Assembly: GCF_002746455.1 (NCBI RefSeq)
Contig: NZ_NWUW01000009.1
Coordinates: 62,001-126,000 of the forward strand
Length of the DNA: 64,000 nt
Source of the DNA: Bacillus fungorum
GTDB taxonomy: Bacteria > Bacillota > Bacilli > Bacillales > Bacillaceae_G
Direction: 5' to 3'
The stretch's first letter is position 1. Every line of letters starts with the position of its first letter. Below are positions 54,045 through 62,882 of this stretch, piece by piece. Below the pieces are notes generated by a model. It did no database searches. It was not told the origin of the DNA and saw only the letters and a list, made by a program, of their open reading frames with translations. The position numbers and the translations under genes were made by a program.

Positions 54045-55403
54045 TTAAATTCGGCTCCCAACTTTTCGTAAGATCAATCCTTTAGATGTAGCAAGTTTGA
54101 CCCACTCTGGGTATTCGGTCATAAGCAAGTCATATAGTTGATTATCAGGTATTCCTGCCGGATTTGCTACATTAAAGAAATTTGCGTTATCAATAAAACG
54201 CCCTGTTAGGTTATCTAACTCTTCTAAAAATCCAAAATCGGCAACATCTTGATAGTTACCGTAAGTATCATAATTTGATTCACCTATCGCCATAAACTGC
54301 CAGAAAATAGGTTCATATGAAGAACTTTCTATTTCATCAATAGTATTGCCTTCATCAAATGCTGCGCCATCTGTTAAGAACATAACATATACAGGGATTT
54401 CCTGAGACAGCGATCCCCTACGTCTTTGAGCTGAACCAAAATAATGCTCCCTAACCATTTTCATAACATCGGCATAATAGGTAGCACCCTCAAGAGGATA
54501 ACGGCGAACCATCCGATTAACAAAACCATCAAAATTATCAATCGTTAATTCACCAGCATCATGAGCCCGTTCTCCAAACAAAAAGATATCAATTGAACCA
54601 TCATCATCAAACCTAGTTCCAAGTGCTAATATCCTTTCAGCGAACTCCTGAATTTTTCCAGATCTATATAAATCATACATTGAACCAGAAATATCTAAAC
54701 AAAGGGCCACTTTGGCTTCGTGATTTTGTAGTCCAACTTTCTCCAAAGAAATCTTTGCCTTTTTAGAAAGGTCGAGTAATTTCGGAGATTGTTTAGCCAT
54801 TTTTTTCTCTAATAAAATTTTTTTACTGTTTACAATCGGAGTAAGCATTTTTTGATTCACGGTATTTTGCGCTTCTTGTTCATCTGCGACCTCACCACCA
54901 AAATGCTCTAATAATGTAGCTAATCCACCATTAAATCCTTGCCCTACAGCAGAACATCTCCACATTGATTTATAGTAAACTTCCGAAATAATGATAGCCT
55001 TTTCATTTTCAAACTGATTTCCTGTAAATTCGTATCTTAGGATTGGCTGTCCATTTACTGTAATTTGCATATATCCAGAAGAAATCATAGACATTGTTCC
55101 ATTTCCATCAATTGTTGCTGTAAACACTAAGTTCTGAATAGTAGAAAGTGGAACATTTGATAAATCAATTAAAAAATTGCTATATCCATTACCATTCGAT
55201 ATAAGACACATTTCCCTATTTGGAGATTGTAATTGATTATAAAAAACTACAAATCGATCATCTACTATTTTCTTGTCTGCATTTAATCCAAAACAGGTAA
55301 TGTCAATTTCTGCGCTAGATTGTATCGAAATCTCAACTTGTAATTGTTTAAATGAAGTGTAATCTGATAACTTAACTTTTTCCCCTCTAATTAAGGACTT
55401 CAT
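54045..55403 (-). CDS. TerD-vWA fusion protein (TerF-like)
   Basis: 452 residues. The N-terminus (about 1-170) is a TerD-like beta sandwich: LIRGEKVKLSDYTSFKQLQV, then DKKIVDDRFVVFYNQLQSPN and WRCSAVGQGFNGGLATLLEHFGG-like end seen as SAVGQGFNGGLATLLEHFGG. The C-terminus (about 230-440) is a von Willebrand A domain with the metal-ion site VALCLDISGSMYDLYRSGKI (DxSxS), a Thr at GATYYADVMK and Asp at FLTDGAAFDEG. Such proteins are part of Ter stress systems and are thought to form surface-associated or membrane complexes with TerD and TerC. AAAAGGAG precedes the ATG. It is transcribed towards the TerD cluster. Confidence 0.9.
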   Translation of the reverse strand: MKSLIRGEKVKLSDYTSFKQLQVEISIQSSAEIDITCFGLNADKKIVDDRFVVFYNQLQSPNREMCLISNGNGYSNFLIDLSNVPLSTIQNLVFTATIDGNGTMSMISSGYMQITVNGQPILRYEFTGNQFENEKAIIISEVYYKSMWRCSAVGQGFNGGLATLLEHFGGEVADEQEAQNTVNQKMLTPIVNSKKILLEKKMAKQSPKLLDLSKKAKISLEKVGLQNHEAKVALCLDISGSMYDLYRSGKIQEFAERILALGTRFDDDGSIDIFLFGERAHDAGELTIDNFDGFVNRMVRRYPLEGATYYADVMKMVREHYFGSAQRRRGSLSQEIPVYVMFLTDGAAFDEGNTIDEIESSSYEPIFWQFMAIGESNYDTYGNYQDVADFGFLEELDNLTGRFIDNANFFNVANPAGIPDNQLYDLLMTEYPEWVKLATSKGLILRKVGSRI

Positions 55404-55604
55404 ATATGTATCTCCTTTTTAATAATCTGCATATAATAGTTTACAATATTACAAGAAAAGGGAAAAGTGGAATCTTAATAATATTAATATAGTAGCAAAT
55501 GATAAAATGTGACTTACTTGTTGAACTTTACCCTTTTATGACCAGCTAAAAAAGTGCCTATATAGCTAGTAAATAATCACGGTATTATACCAAGAGCTTT
55601 TTAT
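55404..55604. other. Intergenic stretch upstream of the TerD-vWA gene
   Basis: AT-rich; it should contain the minus-strand promoter of the TerD-vWA gene. I see no other feature in it. Confidence 0.4.
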
Positions 55605-55757
55605 TTAAGCACTATTGATAGTGATGAGTTTTGTACACATCTCTGTAATTCCGGTGAATTTCTCTATATAATAATACCCAAGATTACGAAGACACAAATC
55701 TAACATAGGACATTTAGCATCTATTTTTTCTGATGGTAAATCATTTAATTTAAACAT
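55605..55757 (-). CDS. Possible 50-residue Cys-containing small protein
   Basis: The frame reads MFKLNDLPSEKIDAKCPMLD and then LCLRNLGYYYIEKFTG, with Cys at 16, 22 and 41. GAAAGGATG lies 9 bases upstream of the ATG, so a ribosome site is present, but it is inside one arm of a strong hairpin (55758-55804). Composition is protein-like; I do not recognise a family, and it may equally be the end of a lost larger gene or chance. Confidence 0.3.
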   Translation of the reverse strand: MFKLNDLPSEKIDAKCPMLDLCLRNLGYYYIEKFTGITEMCTKLITINSA

Positions 55758-55804
55758 AAAATAGGACATCCTTTCTTGCATTACGCATGAAAGGGTGTCC
55801 TATT
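55758..55804 (-). terminator. Strong hairpin between dus and the TerD-vWA gene
   Basis: AAATAGGACATCCTTTC pairs with GAAAGGGTGTCCTATTT around a loop of about 13 bases. The T-run is short in both directions, so it may be a terminator for dus or a translation-control hairpin for the small frame next to it. Confidence 0.55.
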
Positions 55805-55986
55805 TAGATAAAAATCATACATTTTCTTAATTTGGTGGTTATGCCTCAATAAGGGGCAATTTTTATATGTGTTCGTTAATACCTACATTTCCAAAAACAA
55901 AAATGGCCATCTGCAAAGGCACTCGAAACTCGATAAAATAAATACACATAAATTGATGCAATTCATTTCCCTCTAACTTTAGAGAG

Positions 55987-56976
55987 TTACACCGTTTCAC
56001 TATCCCCAGCCTTATCAACACTCGCCTCAAACTTATCCAACAACGCACGCACTTCATCAGTAGATTTCGTACTCATCAACTGATTTCTCAATTCAGCAGC
56101 TCCTGGGAAGCCTTTTACATAAATTTTGAAGAAGCGATGTAGTCCTGTGATAGAACGTGGTAATACTTCTGCATATTGGTCTTGAAGATCAAGCTGCAGT
56201 CTTAAAAGATCAAGATGTTCTTTACTGCTATGCTCTCTTGGTTCTTTTTCGAAAGCAAACGGATTTTTGAAGATGCCTCGTCCAATCATGACACCATCAA
56301 TACCGTATTTTTCAGCAAGTTCCAGGCCAGTTTTACGGTCAGGGATGTCTCCGTTGATTGTTAGGAGTGTATTTGGTGCAATACGATCACGTAATTTTTT
56401 GATCTCCGGAATTAGCTCCCAGTGTGCATCTACTTGGCTCATTTCTTCTCTTGTACGTAAGTGAATAGAAAGGTTTGCAATATCTTGTTTGAAAATGTGC
56501 GTTAACCAATCTTCCCACTCGCTTAACTCTTTAAAGCCAAGTCGTGTTTTTACGCTGACAGGTAGTCCGCCCGCTTTTGCCGCTTGAATAAGTTCTGCCG
56601 CAACGTCTGGACGTAGAATAAGGCCACTACCTTTTCCTCTTGATGCTACGTTCGGTACAGGGCAGCCCATATTAATATCAATACCTTTAAATCCTAACTC
56701 TGCCATACCAATACTCATTTGACGGAAGTATTCGGGATTATCTCCCCAAATATGTGCCACCATTGGCTGTTCATCTTCTGTAAAAATTAAACGGCCACGC
56801 ACACTTTTCATACCTTCTGGATGACAATAGCTATCTGAGTTTGTAAACTCTGTGAAGAATACATCTGGACGACCAGCCTCACTTACTACGTGACGAAAAA
56901 CAACATCTGTCACATCTTCCATTGGTGCAAGTACGAAAAATGGTCGTGGTAAATCACGCCAAAAATTATCTATCAT
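55987..56976 (-). CDS. dus: tRNA-dihydrouridine synthase
   Basis: About 329-residue FMN enzyme that reduces uridine to dihydrouridine in tRNA. Motifs: [19 protein letters not shown] (FMN site), [20 protein letters not shown] (about 92-111) with the catalytic Cys, VKTRLGF (about 142-148), LSIHLRTR and [13 protein letters not shown] (phosphate-binding end). I start at the ATG at 56976; the frame opens with a GTG seven codons upstream but GAGAGGA lies just after that GTG. The last part is shorter than in E. coli DusA. Which dus paralogue it is (DusB1, DusC type) is left open. Confidence 0.92.
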   Translation of the reverse strand: MIDNFWRDLPRPFFVLAPMEDVTDVVFRHVVSEAGRPDVFFTEFTNSDSYCHPEGMKSVRGRLIFTEDEQPMVAHIWGDNPEYFRQMSIGMAELGFKGIDINMGCPVPNVASRGKGSGLILRPDVAAELIQAAKAGGLPVSVKTRLGFKELSEWEDWLTHIFKQDIANLSIHLRTREEMSQVDAHWELIPEIKKLRDRIAPNTLLTINGDIPDRKTGLELAEKYGIDGVMIGRGIFKNPFAFEKEPREHSSKEHLDLLRLQLDLQDQYAEVLPRSITGLHRFFKIYVKGFPGAAELRNQLMSTKSTDEVRALLDKFEASVDKAGDSETV

Positions 56977-57093
56977 TTCAAATTCAAATCCTCTCACTAT
57001 GAATACAATTTCAAACTCTCAATTTATAATTTGTGAAAATCAGCAATATTTATTTTAACTAAAATCGCTTATAAATGGTATTTTTGTAAACCA

Positions 57094-57134
57094 AAAAGCA
57101 GATGGTATAGATTTTCCTATATCAACTGCTTTTC
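57094..57134 (-). terminator. Terminator after the rRNA uridine methyltransferase gene
   Basis: AAAAGCAG-A-TG-G-TATAG pairs with CTATA-TCAA-CTGCTTTT. On the minus strand it ends in TTTTTGG. Confidence 0.7.
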
Positions 57135-57136
57135 TA

Positions 57137-58513
57137 TTATACCAACTTAAGCCAAGCTACACACTCCACATGCGTCGTATGCGGGAACATATCAACAGGT
57201 TGTACTTCCTGTGTTTTATATCCGCCTTCTTCTAGTACTTTTAAATCACGTGCTAATGTTGCTGGGTTGCATGATACGTATACGACGCGTTTTGGTTTCA
57301 TGTCGATGATTGTGTTTAGTAATGCTTCATCACAGCCTTTACGCGGTGGATCTACGACCATTGTGTCAGCGATTACGCCTTCTTTGTACCATTTTGGAAT
57401 GACTACTTCTGCTTCTCCTACGCCAAATTCTGCGTTTGTCATGTTGTTTAGTGCTGCGTTTCGATTTGCGTCTTCGATTGCTTCTGGGACGATTTCAACA
57501 CCGTACACTTTTTTCGCTTTTTGTGCTAGGAATAAGGAGATTGATCCAATTCCGCAATAGGCATCAATTACTGTTTCGTTGCCATCTAATTTTGCATATT
57601 CTAACGTTTTATCGTATAACACTTTCGTTTGTTCTGGATTTACTTGATAGAATGAACGTGCTGAAATTGCAAATTTAATGTCACCGATAAAGTCATAAAT
57701 ATATTCTGATCCGTACAGTACTGTCGTTTTGTCTCCGAAGATTACGTTTGTACGTTTCGGGTTTACGTTTTGAACAATTGATTTTACTTCTGGGAATTTC
57801 GCAGCAATTTCTTCAATGATTGCTTTTTTGTTTGGCAGTTCTGCTGTACGAGTAATGAAGACAAGCATAATTTCCCCTGTTACTTGTCCGTAACGAGCCA
57901 TTACGTGACGAAGTGTTCCTTTGTTACGCTCTTCGTTGTATGCCGAAATACCGTGTTTTTCACAAATACGTTTTACTTCTTGAATTAATGTATCATTTTC
58001 TTCTGCCTGAATTAAACATGATTCCATATTAATGATGTCATGCGTTCCTTGACGATAGAAACCTGCTACAAGTCCGCCTTCACGTTCTCCGATCGGTACT
58101 TGTGCTTTATTACGGTATACCCATGGGTTCTTCATGCCAAGTACAGGATGCACAGGAACATCGCTTAATCCGCCGATACGCTTCATAACGTCACGTACTT
58201 GTTTTTCTTTCGCTTGTAATTGTCCTTCATATGTTAAGTGCTGAAGCTGACAACCGCCGCACTGATTGTACACGGTGCACTCTGCATCTTTACGATATGG
58301 GCTCTCTGTATGAAGCTTCATTAAACGACCGAATGCGAAGTTTTTCTTCACTTTAATAATTTTAATTTGTGCTTCTTCACCTGGTAATCCGTTTTTAACG
58401 AAAATAGGATAGCCTTTTACTTTCGCAACACCGGCACCATCATGTGTTAAATCTTCAAATACTACATCTATAAACTCGTTTTTTTCAACTGGTGGCGTCA
58501 TTTTTGTACTCAT
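57137..58513 (-). CDS. rlmCD: 23S rRNA (uracil-5-)-methyltransferase, RlmCD/RumA family
   Basis: 458 residues. N-terminal TRAM domain (about 10-68, with [20 protein letters not shown]), then the four-Cys iron-sulfur motif: C in [20 protein letters not shown] and a later C in [11 protein letters not shown]. The methyltransferase fold has the SAM motif [20 protein letters not shown], then [14 protein letters not shown] and the catalytic Cys in [14 protein letters not shown]. It makes 5-methyluridine in 23S rRNA at U747 and/or U1939, as the single Gram-positive enzyme does. The ATG at 58513 follows GAGAGGTCGG; an upstream ATG is before the ribosome site. Confidence 0.93.
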   Translation of the reverse strand: MSTKMTPPVEKNEFIDVVFEDLTHDGAGVAKVKGYPIFVKNGLPGEEAQIKIIKVKKNFAFGRLMKLHTESPYRKDAECTVYNQCGGCQLQHLTYEGQLQAKEKQVRDVMKRIGGLSDVPVHPVLGMKNPWVYRNKAQVPIGEREGGLVAGFYRQGTHDIINMESCLIQAEENDTLIQEVKRICEKHGISAYNEERNKGTLRHVMARYGQVTGEIMLVFITRTAELPNKKAIIEEIAAKFPEVKSIVQNVNPKRTNVIFGDKTTVLYGSEYIYDFIGDIKFAISARSFYQVNPEQTKVLYDKTLEYAKLDGNETVIDAYCGIGSISLFLAQKAKKVYGVEIVPEAIEDANRNAALNNMTNAEFGVGEAEVVIPKWYKEGVIADTMVVDPPRKGCDEALLNTIIDMKPKRVVYVSCNPATLARDLKVLEEGGYKTQEVQPVDMFPHTTHVECVAWLKLV

Positions 58514-58652
58514 TTTCCGACCTCTCTTTTTCATAACACTGCGTTACATTTTATCATACTTATATGGTCTATTTCTATCGGAAGAAAAAAAGCTATTGAC
58601 GATAGTTCTCTGTTAATGTTACGCTACTACTAATTTAATACGGACGATGTTA

Positions 58653-58721
58653 CCTCATATATACTCGATAATATGGATCGAGAGTTTCTACCCGGCAACC
58701 TTAAATTGCTGGACTATGGGG
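58653..58721 (+). promoter_or_regulatory. Guanine-type purine riboswitch
   Basis: CCTCATA and TATGGGG close P1; CTCGAT/ATCGAG forms P2 and CCGGCAA/TTGCTGG forms P3, with the conserved AATATGG, GTTTCTACC and CCTTAAA loops and junctions. The specificity base is C (GGACTATG), so guanine or hypoxanthine rather than adenine is read. The next hairpin (58751-58815) is the terminator, then the nucleoside transporter gene. Confidence 0.93.
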
Positions 58722-58750
58722 AAAACTAATGAATATTAGCCTATGTGCAA

Positions 58751-58815
58751 AAAAGGACTCATATTGATTAGCTTTCTCTCATAGATGAAAGTGAATCCAT
58801 ATGGGTCTTTTTTTA
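58751..58815 (+). terminator. Riboswitch-controlled terminator
   Basis: AAAGGACTCATATTGATT with AGCTTTC pairs with GAAAGT and GAATCCATATGGGTCTTT around a 10-base loop, followed by a long T-run. It should form when guanine is bound, shutting off the transporter. Confidence 0.88.
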
Positions 58816-58938
58816 TTTTTATTTTTCTAAAAGGTCAGACATCTTACGTATGACATAAAACCTCTTTGTTTTATTTTTAGTAATATAACGCGCGTTTTAT
58901 GTACAAACTTTATACGAACTTCTGAAAGGGGCAACTAC

Positions 58939-60135
58939 ATGCAATATGTAATGAGCATTATCGGTATTCTTGTCGTTTTAGGTTTATGTTTTGCTTTGTC
59001 AAACAACAAAAGTAAAATCAACTTCCGTGCAATTGCTATTATGATTGGTTTTCAAATTTTAATCGGTTGGTTTATGTTTGGCACAAAGATTGGTCAACAA
59101 ATCATTATTTTCATTGGTAAAGTTTTCAACAAACTAATTAAACTTGGTACGACAGGTGTCGATTTTCTTTTTAATGGAATTCAAAGAGATTTTGTCTTTT
59201 TCTTAAACGTACTATTAATTATCGTATTTTTCTCAGCACTACTTTCTATCTTTAGTTATTTAGGTGTTTTACCATTCATCGTTCGCGTTGTCGGCGGTGC
59301 CATTTCAAAAATTACTGGTTTACCACGCGTTGAATCATTCCATGCGGTAAACTCTGTATTCTTCGGTTCAAGTGAAGCATTAATCGTTATTAAAAATGAT
59401 TTACAACATTTCAATAAAAACCGTATGTTTATCATTTGTTGTTCTGCAATGAGCTCAGTTTCTGCTTCTGTTACAGCATCATACGTAATGATGTTAGATG
59501 CAAAATACGTACTAGCAGCTCTTCCACTAAACTTATTCTCAAGCTTAATCGTTTGTTCGTTATTAACACCAGTTGATACGAAAAAAGAAGACGAAGTGGT
59601 TCAAAAATTTGATAGAACGCTATTCGGAGACAGCTTTATCGGCGCAATGATTAACGGTGCGCTTGATGGTTTAAAAGTAGCTGGTATCGTTGCAGCATTA
59701 ATGATCGCCTTCATCGGTGTGATGGAAGTTGTAAACTACGTAATTAGTGCAGCTTCAGGTGCAATGGGACATGCTGTTACGTTACAACAAATCTTCGGTT
59801 ATATACTTGCTCCATTCGCATTCTTAATGGGTATTCCAACTCAAGATATTATCCCAGCTGGTGGTATTATGGGTACGAAGATTGTATTAAACGAGTTTGT
59901 AGCAATCCTTGATTTAAAAGATGTTGCATCAACATTGTCTCCACGTACAGTTGGAATCGTTACAGTATTCTTAATTAGCTTCGCAAGTATTAGCCAAATT
60001 GGTGCGATTGTTGGTACAATCCGTGCCCTTTCTGAAAAACAAGGAAGTATCGTTTCTAAATTTGGTTGGAAAATGTTATTTGCATCAACACTTGCTTCTA
60101 TTTTATCTGCAACAATCGCTGGATTGTTTATTTAA
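58939..60135 (+). CDS. nupG: Concentrative nucleoside transporter (CNT family), guanosine/inosine type
   Basis: 398-residue membrane permease of the NupC/NupG family with the nucleoside-recognition/gate domain in the middle and CNT blocks LPRVESFHAVNSVFFGSSEA (about 129-148) and a final MGIPTQDIIPAGGIMGTKIV (about 296-315). It brings purine nucleosides in with H+ or Na+. The guanine riboswitch in the leader matches the B. subtilis nupG (yxjA) arrangement, on which the symbol rests. AAAGGGG lies before the ATG. It ends at a strong terminator, so it is monocistronic. Confidence 0.9.
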   Translation: MQYVMSIIGILVVLGLCFALSNNKSKINFRAIAIMIGFQILIGWFMFGTKIGQQIIIFIGKVFNKLIKLGTTGVDFLFNGIQRDFVFFLNVLLIIVFFSALLSIFSYLGVLPFIVRVVGGAISKITGLPRVESFHAVNSVFFGSSEALIVIKNDLQHFNKNRMFIICCSAMSSVSASVTASYVMMLDAKYVLAALPLNLFSSLIVCSLLTPVDTKKEDEVVQKFDRTLFGDSFIGAMINGALDGLKVAGIVAALMIAFIGVMEVVNYVISAASGAMGHAVTLQQIFGYILAPFAFLMGIPTQDIIPAGGIMGTKIVLNEFVAILDLKDVASTLSPRTVGIVTVFLISFASISQIGAIVGTIRALSEKQGSIVSKFGWKMLFASTLASILSATIAGLFI

Positions 60136-60136
60136 T

Positions 60137-60188
60137 AAAAACTCCACCTTACTTCTCCTTTTTAAAGGCAGTTTGGGTGGAGTTTTTT
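60137..60188 (+). terminator. Terminator after the nucleoside transporter gene
   Basis: AAAACTCCACC pairs with GGTGGAGTTTT, with a further partial inner stem, followed by a T-run; 2 bases after the stop codon. Confidence 0.85.
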
Positions 60189-60290
60189 TATTGTTCTCTA
60201 TATGTATTTTTATGTAAACTCCACCAGAAAAATATAAGGTATTTTTTCCGAATTATTCCAAAAACATATTCCCCTATATATTCTATAGTG

Positions 60291-60342
60291 ATATGATGGA
60301 CAAGGGTATAATTCAAATTTTTTAGAACCAAAAATTTGAATT
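60291..60342 (+). promoter_or_regulatory. Promoter-like motif and 5' hairpin of the first deacetylase gene
   Basis: ATATGATGGACAAGGGTATA is followed by an AATTCAAATTTTT/AAAATTTGAATT hairpin. The same motif with two changes, and again a hairpin directly after it, precedes the second deacetylase gene. TATGAT would be a -10 element, placing the hairpin at the 5' end of the mRNA. I find no convincing -35 box. Confidence 0.5.
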
Positions 60343-60414
60343 AGTGTCACTTATACGAAAGATGGTTTCATGACATAAGTGATAATAATTAAATCACAAT
60401 AGAAGGATGATAGA

Positions 60415-61524
60415 ATGAAAAAGTATACATATATCGCTTTACTTTCTTCTGCTATTCTCGTAGGTTGTAACACTAGTGATACTAGTGATAAACAAATAAA
60501 AGAAGCAACATCGAAACAAGCAGTGGAACCCAAAAAAGCACAAGCAAAAACAGTTGAAATTCCTTTAACACAAGGGATTATTACATGGGATCCGTATGAA
60601 TATAACGCACAAAATACCACGCTTTATACCAAAAATTTAAGAGATGCATTTACACAAGTACGTTACAATATTTGGCGCACTGCTGATGGTCCTGAAAGCA
60701 AGCAGACTTTTACTTCACAAGAAAAAGATCGTGACTTTGCCCTCCCACTACATTTAAAATCATTTCATTTAAAACGTGGCGAATTCCAAATTGAAACAGT
60801 AGGAATTAAAGAAGATAACACTGAAACAAATCTAGTAGCATCTAAAATTACATTCCAGCAACATGTACCCGTTTTAATGTACCACGCGATTGAAAAATAC
60901 CCTGGGCCAAGTGATGGGGATTACGGCTTATATGTACCACCTGAACAATTCGAAAAGCATATGCAATATTTGAAAGATAACGGTTATACGATGCTTACGT
61001 TTGAACGTTGGAATGATATAAATCGTGTAAATAAACCTGTTTTTGTAACGATGGATGATGGGCGAAAAAATAATATGAACGCTCTTCATATTTTACAAAA
61101 ATTAAAGGATGATACATTCCAACCTACGGCTACTGAATTTCTTACTGCAAATGAGATAGACAAACCGAATCGTCTATCAACAGATGATATAAAACAAATG
61201 ATGGATTCAGGTATTTTTTCTATTCAATCGCATACTGCTAATCATACGATGATGGCTCATTCCAGTAATTATGATGAGGAATTACGTGGTTCAAAAGAAA
61301 AAATTGAAGCTCTTACTGGTAAAAAAGTCATCGCTCTCGCTTATCCAGTAGGTTCCTATAATGATCCAGCTGTTGAAGAAACGAAAAAATATTATGAGTT
61401 CGCAGTAACTACTGATCACGGCAATCACATTACAAAAGGAATGCCAAACGAACAGTACTTAATTAAACGCCATTTTGTAGGGCCTAATACATCGATGGAA
61501 AAATTCATATCTCTTATAAAGTAA
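60415..61524 (+). CDS. Polysaccharide deacetylase family lipoprotein (first copy)
   Basis: 369 residues with lipoprotein signal AILVGCNT (Cys at about 18), a variable region rich in Lys/Gln, a small beta domain (about 60-145), and a NodB-type carbohydrate esterase 4 domain (about 155-365). NodB motifs: FVTMDDG (about 217-223; usually TFDDG), SHTANH (about 272-277, metal His pair) and LAYPVGSYND. It is anchored outside the membrane and probably removes acetyl groups from peptidoglycan or another wall glycan. The Phe to Met change before DDG distinguishes it from the next paralogue. AGAAGGATGATAGA precedes the ATG. Confidence 0.88.
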   Translation: MKKYTYIALLSSAILVGCNTSDTSDKQIKEATSKQAVEPKKAQAKTVEIPLTQGIITWDPYEYNAQNTTLYTKNLRDAFTQVRYNIWRTADGPESKQTFTSQEKDRDFALPLHLKSFHLKRGEFQIETVGIKEDNTETNLVASKITFQQHVPVLMYHAIEKYPGPSDGDYGLYVPPEQFEKHMQYLKDNGYTMLTFERWNDINRVNKPVFVTMDDGRKNNMNALHILQKLKDDTFQPTATEFLTANEIDKPNRLSTDDIKQMMDSGIFSIQSHTANHTMMAHSSNYDEELRGSKEKIEALTGKKVIALAYPVGSYNDPAVEETKKYYEFAVTTDHGNHITKGMPNEQYLIKRHFVGPNTSMEKFISLIK

Positions 61525-61584
61525 AATTTACTAAAAGGTGATAGAAATAGCTCTATTAAAAGTCACTACTCTATCTCATTACTA

Positions 61585-61641
61585 AAATGATATGATAAAC
61601 AAGGGTATATCCCCACCTCTCTTACAGCGGTGGGGATTTTA
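61585..61641 (+). promoter_or_regulatory. Promoter-like motif and 5' hairpin of the second deacetylase gene
   Basis: ATATGATAAACAAGGGTATA followed directly by ATCCCCACC/GGTGGGGAT, an 11-base loop, and TTTTAAAT. The motif equals that of the first copy apart from two bases, while the hairpin has an unrelated sequence, so the structure rather than the sequence seems to be kept. The hairpin with TTTT could also be a terminator of the first gene. Confidence 0.5.
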
Positions 61642-61685
61642 AATATAAGTATGATGCAACATAATACATAATAGAAGGTGATTTT

Positions 61686-62768
61686 ATGAAAAAATACGCA
61701 GCAATTGCTTTATGTACGTCTGCCATTTTAGCAGGTTGTAATACTAACAATATAAGTCAAGAACCTAAAAAAGAGAAACAGGTTCAAGAAACTAAGAAAC
61801 AAGAAGAGACTGTGAAAGAACAAGGGAAAATTTCTTATAATCAAATTACAAATGAATCTACAAACACTACTATTCATATGACAGATATAAAAGATACTTT
61901 AACTGAGGTACAATATAAAATTTGGCGAACTGCTGATGGAAAAGAAACTGCTAAATCTTTGTCTTCTAAAGAAAGGGAAAAGCAATTTTCACTTCCTTTT
62001 GACATAAAAGAATTTGAAGGAAAACGTGGTGAGTTCCAAATTGAAGCAATAGGAATGAAAGAAGATGGGAAAACTATTCCACTCACAAAGTCTGCTATTA
62101 CTTTCGAGCAAAAGGTTCCCGTTCTTATGTACCATGCAATCGATGATTATCATGGACAAGGCATTAAAGATTTATTCGTATCACCCGCTAACTTTGAAGC
62201 CCAAATGAAATATTTAAAGGACAACGGCTATACATTACTAACTTTTGAACGCTGGGGCGATATTAATAAAGTGAATAAACCTATCTTTGTTACATTTGAT
62301 GACGGTATGAAAAATAATATGAATGCATTTCATATTTTGCAAAAGCTAAAAGACGATACGTTTAAACCAACAGCAACAGAATATATGATTGTTAATAATG
62401 TTGATGCTGAAGGATCTCTTTCTACATCTGATATAAAAGAAATGATTGATTCCGGTATTTTCTCCATGCAATCTCATACTGCAACACATGCAGACTTACC
62501 GAAGATTACAAACTATGAAGAAGAATTAAAGGGATCGAAAGAAAATCTAGAAAAAATAACAGGTAAGCCTGTTATCGCAGTTGCTTATCCATTTGGTCAT
62601 GTAGATGATAAAGTCGTTGCAGAAACGAAGAAATATTATCAATTTGCGACGACAACAAAACCCGGAAAGTTCATTACAAAAGGTGAACCCGATGAGTTAT
62701 TAAAAATGAAGCGTGTTCGCATACACAATACGACGACCGTAGAACAATTTGCTTCTTCAATTAAATAA
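61686..62768 (+). CDS. Polysaccharide deacetylase family lipoprotein (second copy)
   Basis: 360 residues, a tandem paralogue of the preceding gene: lipobox AILAGCNT (Cys at about 18), a charged Lys/Glu/Gln linker (about 25-55), a beta domain with YKIWRTADGKE, and a NodB domain with FVTFDDGMKNNMNAFHILQK (about 204-223), SHTATH (about 263-268) and VAYPFGHVDD. All CE4 metal-site motifs are canonical. It is expected on the outer face of the membrane. AGAAGGTGAT precedes the ATG. It ends at a perfect terminator. Confidence 0.9.
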   Translation: MKKYAAIALCTSAILAGCNTNNISQEPKKEKQVQETKKQEETVKEQGKISYNQITNESTNTTIHMTDIKDTLTEVQYKIWRTADGKETAKSLSSKEREKQFSLPFDIKEFEGKRGEFQIEAIGMKEDGKTIPLTKSAITFEQKVPVLMYHAIDDYHGQGIKDLFVSPANFEAQMKYLKDNGYTLLTFERWGDINKVNKPIFVTFDDGMKNNMNAFHILQKLKDDTFKPTATEYMIVNNVDAEGSLSTSDIKEMIDSGIFSMQSHTATHADLPKITNYEEELKGSKENLEKITGKPVIAVAYPFGHVDDKVVAETKKYYQFATTTKPGKFITKGEPDELLKMKRVRIHNTTTVEQFASSIK

Positions 62769-62770
62769 CT

Positions 62771-62801
62771 AAGAGAGCTCAATATTTTGAGCTCTCTTTT
62801 T
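62771..62801 (+). terminator. Terminator after the second deacetylase gene
   Basis: AGAGAGCTCAA-TATT-TTGAGCTCTCT perfect stem with a T-run, directly after the stop codon. Confidence 0.93.
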
Positions 62802-62882
62802 ACGCTATATTTATATATATATTTCGAATTTTCTTGTATTATATAAAATAAGAAATCTTTCAAATTAAAGGAGATTATACAT

